The notes below the pieces were generated by a model. It saw only the letters and a program-made list of their open reading frames with translations, was not told the DNA's origin and did no database searches. The translations under genes were made by a program, and so were the position numbers. From Candidatus Avelusimicrobium faecicola (GTDB lineage Bacteria; Elusimicrobiota; Elusimicrobia; Elusimicrobiales; Elusimicrobiaceae), in NCBI GenBank assembly GCA_900540405.1, contig UQFW01000002.1:1-53926 (forward strand): a DNA stretch of 53,926 nucleotides. Reading direction: 5' to 3'. Positions 47,098 through 53,926 of this stretch are shown here, piece after piece. Numbering within the stretch: position 1 is the stretch's first letter; every line of letters starts with the position of its first letter.

Positions 47098-47805
47098 CTA
47101 TTTTTCGGGCGGAGTTTTGGTATCGGGGGCGGCGGAGTCCGCCGGAGTTTCTGCCGCGGCGTTTTCTGCGGCCGCGGCGTTTTCTTCTTCCGGCGCATGA
47201 TACGCTAGCTCCACTTCGGCAAATATAGAGCCTTTATTTTCGTTGAGCCACTTGCGGTGCAAGTTATAATCCGGGCTGTATTGGGCCACTAATTGCCAGT
47301 ATTCTTGCCCGTGGTTCATGTGTACCAGGTGGGCAAGTTCATGCACCATTAAATAATCCTGCACAGCCAGCGGCATTTTGATAATGCGGTAAGAATAATT
47401 AATGTTCTTTTTGCCGGAGCAACTGGCCCACAAGGTGCGCTGGTCTTTAATAACAATGTTGTTGTATTCCACGCCCATTTTGTCGGCCCATTGGCGGGTT
47501 TTGGCGCGCAAAACTTCGCCGGCTTTGTCTTTCAGCCACTGCGTGACTAAATCCGCCGGGGAGTCTTGTTCACTGCGTAAATAAATATGAAAGATACTCC
47601 CGTCAAATGCCACCCCGGGCTCCTGGTCCGGGGTCAGGTACATACGCGCTTCGTACAGGTTGCCGTTATACAGCACCCGGTTTTGTTCGGCCGGTTGGGT
47701 GCAATCCTGCGCGGCATTTTTGCCGGAAAACACTTCGGGCAGCTCCTTTTTGAGCCGCTCTAAAAAAAGTTTTACGTCACTGATGACGCTTTGCGTATCT
47801 GCCAT
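47098..47805 (-). CDS. YgjP/DUF45-type zinc metalloprotease
   Basis: The 235 residues contain TLWASCSGKKNINYSYR, then VHELAHLVHMNHGQEYW with zinc ligands H155, H159 and H165 and catalytic E156. This is the YgjP-like (M48-related) domain. A C-terminal Ala/Glu/Pro tail of about 35 residues is low-complexity. There is no signal peptide, so it acts in the cytoplasm; its substrates are unknown. The ATG has no Shine-Dalgarno but lies six bases from a strong extended -10, which suggests a leaderless mRNA. Confidence 0.88.
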   Translation of the reverse strand: MADTQSVISDVKLFLERLKKELPEVFSGKNAAQDCTQPAEQNRVLYNGNLYEARMYLTPDQEPGVAFDGSIFHIYLRSEQDSPADLVTQWLKDKAGEVLRAKTRQWADKMGVEYNNIVIKDQRTLWASCSGKKNINYSYRIIKMPLAVQDYLMVHELAHLVHMNHGQEYWQLVAQYSPDYNLHRKWLNENKGSIFAEVELAYHAPEEENAAAAENAAAETPADSAAPDTKTPPEK

Positions 47806-47811
47806 AATTAT

Positions 47812-47820
47812 ATTATAGCA
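47812..47820 (-). promoter_or_regulatory. Extended -10 promoter, leaderless type
   Basis: On the minus strand, TGC-TATAAT ends six bases before the ATG at 47805. No ribosome-binding site fits between. Confidence 0.65.
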
Positions 47821-47900
47821 ATTCGCACCCGCACTTACGGCAAGGGGAAGATGTAAAACTAATCTTTTTTATTTTATACTTCTTTTTGCCCATTATTTTA

Positions 47901-47906
47901 TACAAT
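47901..47906 (+). promoter_or_regulatory. Possible gcv operon promoter
   Basis: TACAAT lies among three copies of TTTTATAC (near 47872, 47896 and 47910). No convincing -35 is seen, and the exact -10 is uncertain. The divergent 126-base gap holds no recognisable glycine riboswitch. Confidence 0.3.
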
Positions 47907-47931
47907 ACTTTTATACTTTTGGAGGAACACC

Positions 47932-49008
47932 GTGACGAATAATTTGAAAACAACTCCGCTCTGCCAAGCCTGTCAGGCTGCCAGCGGGCGTATGGTGGAT
48001 TTCCACGGCTGGCTGCTGCCGGTTCAGTTTGAAAGCATTATTGCCGAACACAAAGCCGTGCGCGAGGGCGCCGGAATGTTTGACGTTTCCCACATGGGCC
48101 AAGTGCTGGTGGAAGGGAAAGATGCGTGGGCTTTTTTGCAATATGTAAACTGCAATAACATCAAAAACACGCCCGGCGCGGGGACGTATTCCCACATGTT
48201 AACCGAGCGCGGAACGATTATTGACGATTTAATTGCTTTTTGTTTAACGCCGGAAAAATTTTTGGTGGTGGTCAATGCCGCCTGCCGGGAAGAAGACGTG
48301 GCCTGGCTCCAAAAACACGCACCCCGCTTTAACGTGCGCGTGACGGACGTAAGCGACCAATACGGTATGATTGCCGTACAGGGCCCGCACGCGGTGGAAA
48401 AACTTTCGCGCGTGTTGGGGGACGTAAACGGCGTGGCGCGGTTCCACATCACCCCGGTTGTGTTTGAGGGCGCGCACGGGTATTTAACCCGCACCGGGTA
48501 CACCGGAGAGGACGGCGCGGAAGTAATGCTTGCCCCGGAGGCTACCGTAAAATTATGGGATGCCCTCTTAAAAGAAGGCGTCAAACCGTGCGGTTTGGGC
48601 GCGCGTGACGTACTGCGTTTGGAAGCCGGCTACCTGCTCAACGGGCAAGATGCCGACCAATCCCGCACGCCGTACGAAGCCAACTGCGGTTGGGTGGTAA
48701 AATTAGCTAAGGAAGATTTTATCGGCAAGCCGGTATTGGCGGAGCAAAAGGCCAAAGGGGTGCAACAAAAACTGACCGCCTTTCGTCTTTCCGGCGCCGG
48801 CGTGCCGCGCACCGGGTGCAAAGTGTTTGTAAACGCGCAGGAAGCGGGCACTATTACCAGCGGCACCTTTTCCCCGCTGTTTAAGGGGATTGCCGTGGGG
48901 TATGCCCAGGCGGGCCTGGCGGAAGGTACTGCCGTTGAAATTGAAATTCACGGCCGCCGTATTCCGGCCCAAGTTGTAAAAACACCATTTTATAAAAACA
49001 GAGTTTAA
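47932..49008 (+). CDS. gcvT: Glycine cleavage system T protein (aminomethyltransferase)
   Basis: Translation starts at a GTG after GGAGG and gives 358 residues. Family features include MVDFHGWLLPVQFESI, DVSHMGQ, RGTIIDDLIAF with the conserved acidic pair, and LRLEAGYLLNGQD. It transfers the methylene group from the H-protein arm to tetrahydrofolate and frees ammonia. It heads a T-H-PA-PB operon. Confidence 0.96.
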   Translation: MTNNLKTTPLCQACQAASGRMVDFHGWLLPVQFESIIAEHKAVREGAGMFDVSHMGQVLVEGKDAWAFLQYVNCNNIKNTPGAGTYSHMLTERGTIIDDLIAFCLTPEKFLVVVNAACREEDVAWLQKHAPRFNVRVTDVSDQYGMIAVQGPHAVEKLSRVLGDVNGVARFHITPVVFEGAHGYLTRTGYTGEDGAEVMLAPEATVKLWDALLKEGVKPCGLGARDVLRLEAGYLLNGQDADQSRTPYEANCGWVVKLAKEDFIGKPVLAEQKAKGVQQKLTAFRLSGAGVPRTGCKVFVNAQEAGTITSGTFSPLFKGIAVGYAQAGLAEGTAVEIEIHGRRIPAQVVKTPFYKNRV

Positions 49009-49026
49009 TTAGGAGGAAATTTATTT

Positions 49027-49407
49027 ATGTATACCGCAGAAAACAGCCGTTATGCCAAAACCCACGAATGGGCTTATAAAGACGGAGAAATTGCCGTGGT
49101 GGGCATTAGCAACCACGCGCAGGAAGAAATCAGCGATATTGTATTTGTGGACTTGCCGAAAGTAGGCCAAAAAGTGGCCGCCGGGCAAAATTGCTGTGTG
49201 ATTGAATCGGTTAAATCCGCGTCCGAAATTTACGCGCCCGTCAGCGGGGAAATTGTGGCCGTAAACGAAGCGTTGAAGGACGACCCCGCTTTGGTCAACC
49301 GGGAAGCGCACGGCAACGGCTGGCTGTTCAAAATTAAAATGTCCGCCCCGGCCGAATATGACGCCCTGATGGACTTTGCCGCTTACAAAGGCACCCTGCA
49401 AAAATAA
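49027..49407 (+). CDS. gcvH: Glycine cleavage system H protein
   Basis: The 126-residue lipoyl carrier has its lipoylated Lys at residue 63 in IESVKSASEIYAPVSGEI. KTHEWAY near the N-terminus is typical. AGGAGG precedes the ATG. The E3 partner (lpd) is not in the window. Confidence 0.97.
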   Translation: MYTAENSRYAKTHEWAYKDGEIAVVGISNHAQEEISDIVFVDLPKVGQKVAAGQNCCVIESVKSASEIYAPVSGEIVAVNEALKDDPALVNREAHGNGWLFKIKMSAPAEYDALMDFAAYKGTLQK

Positions 49408-49435
49408 CCTTTTTGCGCCATTTGGAAATATAAAT

Positions 49436-49458
49436 CCCCGCTTTGGCGGGGTATTTTA
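49436..49458 (+). terminator. Small hairpin after gcvH
   Basis: CCCCGC (49436-49441), loop TTTG, GCGGGG (49446-49451), then TATTTTAT. The weak T tail suggests partial termination before gcvPA. Confidence 0.5.
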
Positions 49459-49474
49459 TAAATAAAGAGGTTTT

Positions 49475-50788
49475 ATGTTTATTCCCCATACTGCTCAAGA
49501 ACAAAAAGAAATGCTGGCGCGCATTGGCGTTTCGTCCGTGCGTGAATTGTTGGAAATCCCGGCGGGGCTTTTATACCCTAAATTAAATCTTCCGGCCGCG
49601 TTGACGGAGCCGGAACTGGCCGCGCATATTAAGGCGTTAGGCGCGGAAAATAAGCCGCTCAAAAATTTTATCGGCGCGGGCATTTATGAACATTTTATTC
49701 CCGCCGCGGTAAACGCGTTAAGCTCCCGCGGAGAGTTTTTAACCGCGTACACGCCGTACCAGGCCGAGGCCAGCCAAGGCACGTTGCAAACCATTTATGA
49801 ATTTCAAAGCTGTATTTGCGCGCTGACGGATATGGACGTGAGCAACGCCTCCCATTATGACGGCGCAACCGCCATGGCCGAGGCCGTATTAGCCACCATG
49901 CGCATTACCGGGCGCCAAAAAGTGGTGCTGTCCGGCGCGCTTCATCCGCAATATGTAGAAGTTTTGCACACCTATTTGCGGCACTTCCCCAAAGTGCGGG
50001 TGGAAACGGTGCCTTGCCCGCAAGGCACGTTGGATTTAGCGGCCCTCAAAGCCGCGGCGGATAGCGACACCGCCTGCTTTGTGTTGGCGGACCCGAACTT
50101 TTACGGCCAGTTGGAAGATGCCCAGGCCGTAGCGGATGTGACCCATGCGGCGGGGGCGTTGTTGGTAAGCGTATTTAACCCGATTAGTTTGGGCGTGTTG
50201 CATACGCCCGGCTCTTACGGCGCGGATTTTGCCGTGGCGGAGGGGCAACCTTTGGGCAACGCCATGAACTTCGGCGGGCCGGGGCTCGGGCTATTTACCT
50301 GTAAAGAAGCCTACAAACGCCAAATGCCCGGCCGCATTGTGGGTATGGCAAAAGATAAAGACGGCCGCCGCTCTTTTGTGCTTACGTTGCAAGCGCGCGA
50401 ACAGCATATCCGGCGCGAAAAAGCCGCCTCTAACATTTGCTCTAACGAGGCTCTCTGCGCCTTAAACGCGCTGATTTACTTAACGCTTTTGGGCCCGCAA
50501 GGCTTAAAAGAAGTGGCGCAACTGAATTTGGAGCGTGCCCACCAATTAGCCCAAGCCGTTCAGGCGCTCCCCGGCTATCAGCTTAAATTTAACGGGCCGT
50601 TTTTTAACGAGTTTGTTTTACAATGTGCTAAACCGGCCAAACAAGTGGTTAAAAAATTGGAAAAGAAAGGTTTTGCCGCCTATGCCTTGCCCGGCAAAGG
50701 GTTTGAAAACTGCCTGCTTGTGTGCGTGACGGAAACCAAAACCGCGCAGGACGTGGCCGATTTTGCCGCCGCGTTGGGAGGGATTTAA
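49475..50788 (+). CDS. gcvPA: Glycine dehydrogenase (decarboxylating) subunit 1
   Basis: The 437 residues fit the N-terminal half of P protein: MFIPHTAQEQKEMLARIGVSS, NFIGAGIYEHFIPA and YQAEASQGTLQTIYEFQ. It carries no PLP Lys and works as a dimer with subunit 2. GAGG precedes the ATG. The stop lies one base before gcvPB. Confidence 0.96.
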   Translation: MFIPHTAQEQKEMLARIGVSSVRELLEIPAGLLYPKLNLPAALTEPELAAHIKALGAENKPLKNFIGAGIYEHFIPAAVNALSSRGEFLTAYTPYQAEASQGTLQTIYEFQSCICALTDMDVSNASHYDGATAMAEAVLATMRITGRQKVVLSGALHPQYVEVLHTYLRHFPKVRVETVPCPQGTLDLAALKAAADSDTACFVLADPNFYGQLEDAQAVADVTHAAGALLVSVFNPISLGVLHTPGSYGADFAVAEGQPLGNAMNFGGPGLGLFTCKEAYKRQMPGRIVGMAKDKDGRRSFVLTLQAREQHIRREKAASNICSNEALCALNALIYLTLLGPQGLKEVAQLNLERAHQLAQAVQALPGYQLKFNGPFFNEFVLQCAKPAKQVVKKLEKKGFAAYALPGKGFENCLLVCVTETKTAQDVADFAAALGGI

Positions 50789-50789
50789 T

Positions 50790-52241
50790 ATGCAAGAAAT
50801 ACTAAAAACCAATTTGCTGTCTATTGAAAAATCCCGCCCCGGGCGCCGCGGGGTGCGTGTGGGTACGCCGCAACAAACGGCCGCCCAATATCTGCCGGAA
50901 AAATACTTGCGCAAAACCGCGCCCAAACTGCCGGAACTCAGCGAGTTTGACACGGTGCGGCATTTTACGGCACTATCCGAAAAAAATTACTGCTTGGATG
51001 CCCAATTTTATCCGCTGGGCTCTTGCACGATGAAATACAACCCCAAAGCCTATGACGGCCTGAGCCAGTTGGAAAGTTTTACGCAGGTTCACCCGCTCGC
51101 GCCGGAAAGCGCCGTGCAGGGCACCTTAAAAATGCTCTATAATTTGCAGGAGTTGTTAAAAGAAATTACCGGCCTAGCCGCGTTTACGCTTCAGCCGGCG
51201 GCGGGCGCCCATGGGGAGCTGACGGGCATTATGACGGCTAAAGCCTATCACGCCGCGCGGAAAGATAAAAACCGCACGGAAGTAATCGTGCCCGATACCG
51301 CCCACGGCACCAACCCGGCCACCGCCAATATGGGCGGGTTTACGGTAGTAAACATCAAATCCGGCCCGGACGGCCGCGTGGATAAAGCGGCGTTGGCGGC
51401 GGCCTTGTCCGACAAAACCGCCGTGGTCATGCTGACCGTGCCCAACACGGTGGGCCTGTTTGAAAAGGATATTTTGGAAATTGCCGACCTGGTGCATAAA
51501 GCGGGCGCGCTGTTATATATGGACGGCGCCAACTTTAACGCGCTGATTGGCCTTGCCAAACCGGGCGATTTTGGGGTGGATATTATGCACCTCAATTTGC
51601 ACAAAACCTTTGCGGCTCCGCACGGTGGCGGCGGGCCCGGCTCCGGCCCGGTGGGTGCGGCGGCGCATGTGGCGCCTTTCCTGCCTAAACCGTTAGTCAC
51701 GTTGAAAAACGGCAAATATACGTTGCAAGGCAAAATGCCCCACAGTTTGGGCCGTATGAAAGCCTTTTACGGCAATATAGCCGTGTGTTTGCGCGGTTAT
51801 GCGTATTTGCGCCAGCACGACGGCAACACGCTTAAAAACATTGCCGAAAACGCCGTTTTAAGCGCCAACTATGTGCGTGTGAGCCTAAAGGATAAATTCC
51901 CCGCGTTTTTTGATGAAGTGTGTATGCACGAGTGCGTGTTGCACCCGGTGGCGGAGAAAATGAACGGCGTTCACACGGCGGATATAGCCAAGCGGCTGTT
52001 GGATTACGGCTTTTACGCGCCTACCATTTATTTCCCGTTAATTGTGCCGGAAGCTATTATGATAGAGCCGACGGAAACGGAAAATAAAGATATGCTGGAT
52101 GCGTTTATCCAAGCCATGGGTTGCATTTTTGAGGAGGCCCAAACCGAGCCGCAACTGGTTAAAGAGGCTCCGCACACCCAAAGCGTTAAACGCATAGACG
52201 AGGTTTCCGCCGCGCGCGAGCCTAATTTGCGTTGGCGGTAA
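50790..52241 (+). CDS. gcvPB: Glycine dehydrogenase (decarboxylating) subunit 2
   Basis: I take the ATG of MQEILKTNLLSIEKSRPGRRG (483 residues), supported by GGGAGGGA at the end of gcvPA. The PLP Lys is K272 in LNLHKTFAAPHGGGG; FYPLGSCTMKYNP is also conserved. The subunit decarboxylates glycine and passes the aminomethyl group to GcvH. Confidence 0.96.
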   Translation: MQEILKTNLLSIEKSRPGRRGVRVGTPQQTAAQYLPEKYLRKTAPKLPELSEFDTVRHFTALSEKNYCLDAQFYPLGSCTMKYNPKAYDGLSQLESFTQVHPLAPESAVQGTLKMLYNLQELLKEITGLAAFTLQPAAGAHGELTGIMTAKAYHAARKDKNRTEVIVPDTAHGTNPATANMGGFTVVNIKSGPDGRVDKAALAAALSDKTAVVMLTVPNTVGLFEKDILEIADLVHKAGALLYMDGANFNALIGLAKPGDFGVDIMHLNLHKTFAAPHGGGGPGSGPVGAAAHVAPFLPKPLVTLKNGKYTLQGKMPHSLGRMKAFYGNIAVCLRGYAYLRQHDGNTLKNIAENAVLSANYVRVSLKDKFPAFFDEVCMHECVLHPVAEKMNGVHTADIAKRLLDYGFYAPTIYFPLIVPEAIMIEPTETENKDMLDAFIQAMGCIFEEAQTEPQLVKEAPHTQSVKRIDEVSAAREPNLRWR

Positions 52242-52268
52242 GGTTGTTTTATTCAAAAACTTTGGTAG

Positions 52269-52296
52269 GGCAGGTTTTGCCTTTGCGGAACCTGCC
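52269..52296 (+). terminator. Hairpin after the gcv operon
   Basis: GGCAGGTT (52269-52276) pairs with AACCTGCC (52289-52296). A T-rich stretch begins about 15 bases later, so termination may be imperfect. Confidence 0.55.
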
Positions 52297-52317
52297 TTGC
52301 TTTGAGCTTTATTTTTT

Positions 52318-52326
52318 TGATAAAGT
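52318..52326 (+). promoter_or_regulatory. Weak extended -10 before the pilin gene
   Basis: TGA-TAAAGT ends six bases before ATG 52333, the same spacing as the leaderless-type promoters, though the -10 is a poorer match. Confidence 0.35.
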
Positions 52327-52332
52327 GTTTTT

Positions 52333-52359
52333 ATGCCGAAGTATATGGAGGATATGTGA
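52333..52359 (+). CDS. Possible 8-codon leader peptide (MPKYMEDM)
   Basis: An ATG six bases after a -10-like site opens an eight-codon frame. Its TGA overlaps the GTG start of the pilin gene (ATGTGA), and the ggagg inside it (52347-52351) serves that GTG. Coupled translation is plausible; chance cannot be excluded for so short a frame. Confidence 0.3.
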   Translation: MPKYMEDM

Positions 52360-53759
52360 ACAAAAAACAAAACAAAAATAAGCGTGCTTTTACGCTTACG
52401 GAACTGCTTATTGTAGTCATTGTAATAGGCGTTCTGTCTGCCGTCACGCTTCCTAAATTTACCCGGGTGATAGAAAACCGGAAAGTGACGGAAGCCGAAG
52501 AAATGATGTCCGCCGTGCGCACGGAGCAGGAGCGCCGCTGTGCTATGGATAAACCCTATACCTTAAAATTTGACAACTTATCAGATGTGGTTTCTTCCAG
52601 CAACACCAAAAACTATACATACAGTTTGCAAAACGAGGGCATTTCCGCTAAAAGCAACAAAGGGGATTACACCTTAAAAATGCTGTCTTACCAGGACGGC
52701 AGTTTTTGCTGTGAGGGGGATGACTGTACCAAATTAAATAAAAATTACCCCAGTTGTGACGGACTAACGTTTCCGTCTTCCGGCTGTGAGGGCACGGACG
52801 GCGACGGGAGCGAAATAGGCACGGACCCGACGCCTTCTGCCTCTTGTACGGACGGACAGGTGCGCGGGAGCCAATCTTGCAATATCTGCGGCGTGCAAAC
52901 CACGCAAGCGTGTGTGGGCGGCCGTTGGGTCAGCCAGTTGGGCGAATGTAGCAAAACGGTGGCGGAATGTGAAACCCCGGAATGTACGGAGGGGGCCGTA
53001 AGCGGCAGCCAAAGCTGTAATACCTGCGGTACGCAAACCACGCAAAAATGCGTAAATGGCAAATGGGAGAGCTTTTTAGGTGCTTGCTCTAAAACCGTGG
53101 AAGAATGTACGGAAAACGAAGATTGCTGTTCTTATAGCATGGGTTCAGGCAAGGCACAAGACTGCCTAAAGAAAAAATATGGCGCGAACAGCTGGGAAGC
53201 GAAATGTTCCAATTATGGAAATAAACAGTCTTGTTTGCGCGCTCTATATGCAGGGGGGAGCGAGGTAACGTATCTGTGCTTGATGGGAACAGGGAACGAA
53301 GATTTGAAAAATGACCGCAACGGTTATTCCGGCTGTAAGGCATGCAAAGCAAACGCACAAGTTAACACTTTTTTTAATTACGGATTCCTAAATTATGCTT
53401 GTACAAGCGTGCCCAAATGTGATATTAAATTTACGAACCCATCGGGTGGCGACGGGCGTTTTAGTTGTTGCCGAGTCTATCAAGTAGAGGAAGAAGAAAA
53501 GTTTTTCTATTCTAAACAAGTAAGCCGAGAGTATAGTGAATGCCTGAGTGCGTGTGGAAAAGGCGCTAAATGCCCTGATAATGTAAAGCCGGGTGTCTAT
53601 CTTAACGGTGTAAAAGGCGGTTTGAATTGTTGGATTTCTTGTAATTGTCCTTATCCGGATTCATCCTCAGGGTCGACTAGTTTTGTTGGGAAGCGCGTTT
53701 CCTTGAAATGTAAAAATGAAGGGAAATATTGTACAAACGACGAAGTGGTTTGGTGGTAA
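52356..53759 (+). CDS. Cys-rich type IV pilin-like protein (467 aa)
   Basis: Start GTG after GGAGG. The N-terminus is a class III prepilin signal: KNKRA cut before F12, then FTLTELLIVVIVIGVLSAV with E16 at position +5 of the mature protein. The usual pilin helix follows (to about 65). The rest is very Cys-rich and holds two tandem 41-46-residue repeats (164-209 and 210-250), each C-T-[DE]-G-x-V-x-GSQSCN-x-CG-x-QTTQ-x-CV. A unique C-terminal part (251-467) adds more than 20 cysteines. It is much larger than ordinary minor pilins. The role may be an adhesin or pseudopilus tip. Confidence 0.88.
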   Translation: MNKKQNKNKRAFTLTELLIVVIVIGVLSAVTLPKFTRVIENRKVTEAEEMMSAVRTEQERRCAMDKPYTLKFDNLSDVVSSSNTKNYTYSLQNEGISAKSNKGDYTLKMLSYQDGSFCCEGDDCTKLNKNYPSCDGLTFPSSGCEGTDGDGSEIGTDPTPSASCTDGQVRGSQSCNICGVQTTQACVGGRWVSQLGECSKTVAECETPECTEGAVSGSQSCNTCGTQTTQKCVNGKWESFLGACSKTVEECTENEDCCSYSMGSGKAQDCLKKKYGANSWEAKCSNYGNKQSCLRALYAGGSEVTYLCLMGTGNEDLKNDRNGYSGCKACKANAQVNTFFNYGFLNYACTSVPKCDIKFTNPSGGDGRFSCCRVYQVEEEEKFFYSKQVSREYSECLSACGKGAKCPDNVKPGVYLNGVKGGLNCWISCNCPYPDSSSGSTSFVGKRVSLKCKNEGKYCTNDEVVWW

Positions 53760-53807
53760 TAAGCTAGCCTTTCGCGTATTATTCTTGTCCCATAAACCAG
53801 GTTGAAA

Positions 53808-53840
53808 AAGGGCCCCCGCAAAGGGGGCCCTTGCGTGTTT
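53808..53840 (+). terminator. Terminator after the pilin-like gene
   Basis: AAGGGCCCCC (53808-53817), loop GCAAA, then GGGGGCCCTT (53823-53832) and a T-rich tail. The stem is perfect. Confidence 0.8.
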
Positions 53841-53885
53841 TATGGTACAACTAATCGTAAAGTGCCGCCCTGGCCGCTTGATAAC

Positions 53886-53894
53886 TGCTACAAT
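53886..53894 (+). promoter_or_regulatory. Extended -10 promoter, leaderless type
   Basis: TGC-TACAAT, identical to the core at 17788-17796, ends seven bases before ATG 53902. No Shine-Dalgarno is present. Confidence 0.55.
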
Positions 53895-53901
53895 GTAAAC
53901 T

Positions 53902-53926
53902 ATGGATTTACTGCTTAATACCCCCG
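53902..53926 (+). CDS. Start of a gene cut by the window end
   Basis: ATG opens a frame MDLLLNTP that runs to the last base. It is supported only by the promoter spacing and the terminator just upstream. Nothing can be said about the product. Confidence 0.4.

Noticed and set aside
47806..47931. Glycine riboswitch before gcvT
   Set aside because: I looked for the conserved glycine-aptamer core and found none in this AT-rich 126-base gap.

Overview
The window is a 54 kb bacterial chromosome segment with no plasmid or phage genes, almost entirely plus-strand and densely packed. It opens in the 3' part of a 23S rRNA gene and continues through a nearly complete transcription and translation superoperon, a cell-shape operon and a glycine cleavage operon. 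It ends in a pilin-like gene and the first codons of another gene. The gene order, the GC-rich synonymous choices, the large Cys-rich pilin-like protein and the numerous small secreted proteins fit a gut-type member of Elusimicrobiota. That assignment is an inference from style; the 23S and RpoB sequences would settle it.

Layout. 1-1320: 23S 3' part, a structured spacer and 5S rRNA. 1338-1602: an array of decayed terminator-like repeats. 1585-2389 (minus): a broken helix-hairpin-helix iron-sulphur DNA-glycosylase-like gene. 2586-4839: two coupled secreted proteins of unknown function. 4861-17447: L10 leader, rplJ, rplL, rpoB, rpoC, rpsL, rpsG, fusA. 17804-19217: four tandem small Cys-rich lipoproteins, in the place where tuf often sits. 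19303-35079: S10, spc and alpha operons from rpsJ to rplQ, including secY, adk, map, infA and rpmJ; rpmD (L30) is absent. 35080-44859: mreB, mreC, mreD, mrdA, rodA, a DUF2344 protein, rng and a cell-wall amidase. 45000-46096: a split chromate-type transporter. 46208-46957: a secreted trypsin-fold protein that lacks the catalytic His and the GDSGG serine motif. 47098-47805 (minus): a YgjP-type metalloprotease. 47932-52241: gcvT, gcvH, gcvPA, gcvPB. 52356-53759: the pilin-like gene. 53902 to end: start of a further gene.

How the parts fit. The first half supplies RNA polymerase, elongation factor G and most ribosomal proteins, with leader RNAs before rplJ and rpsJ where autoregulation is expected. 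mreB starts on the base after the rplQ stop codon, so the rod-elongation machinery is probably co-expressed with ribosome synthesis.

The most unusual signals are: the lipoprotein cluster inside the str/S10 region; a recurrent promoter form (TGN then TAnAAT, then 6-7 bases, then ATG, with no Shine-Dalgarno) that predicts leaderless mRNAs for four genes and perhaps a fifth; an rpsJ leader whose hairpin arm is a perfect 10-base complement of the rpsJ start; and a stack of four inverted repeats between secY and adk.
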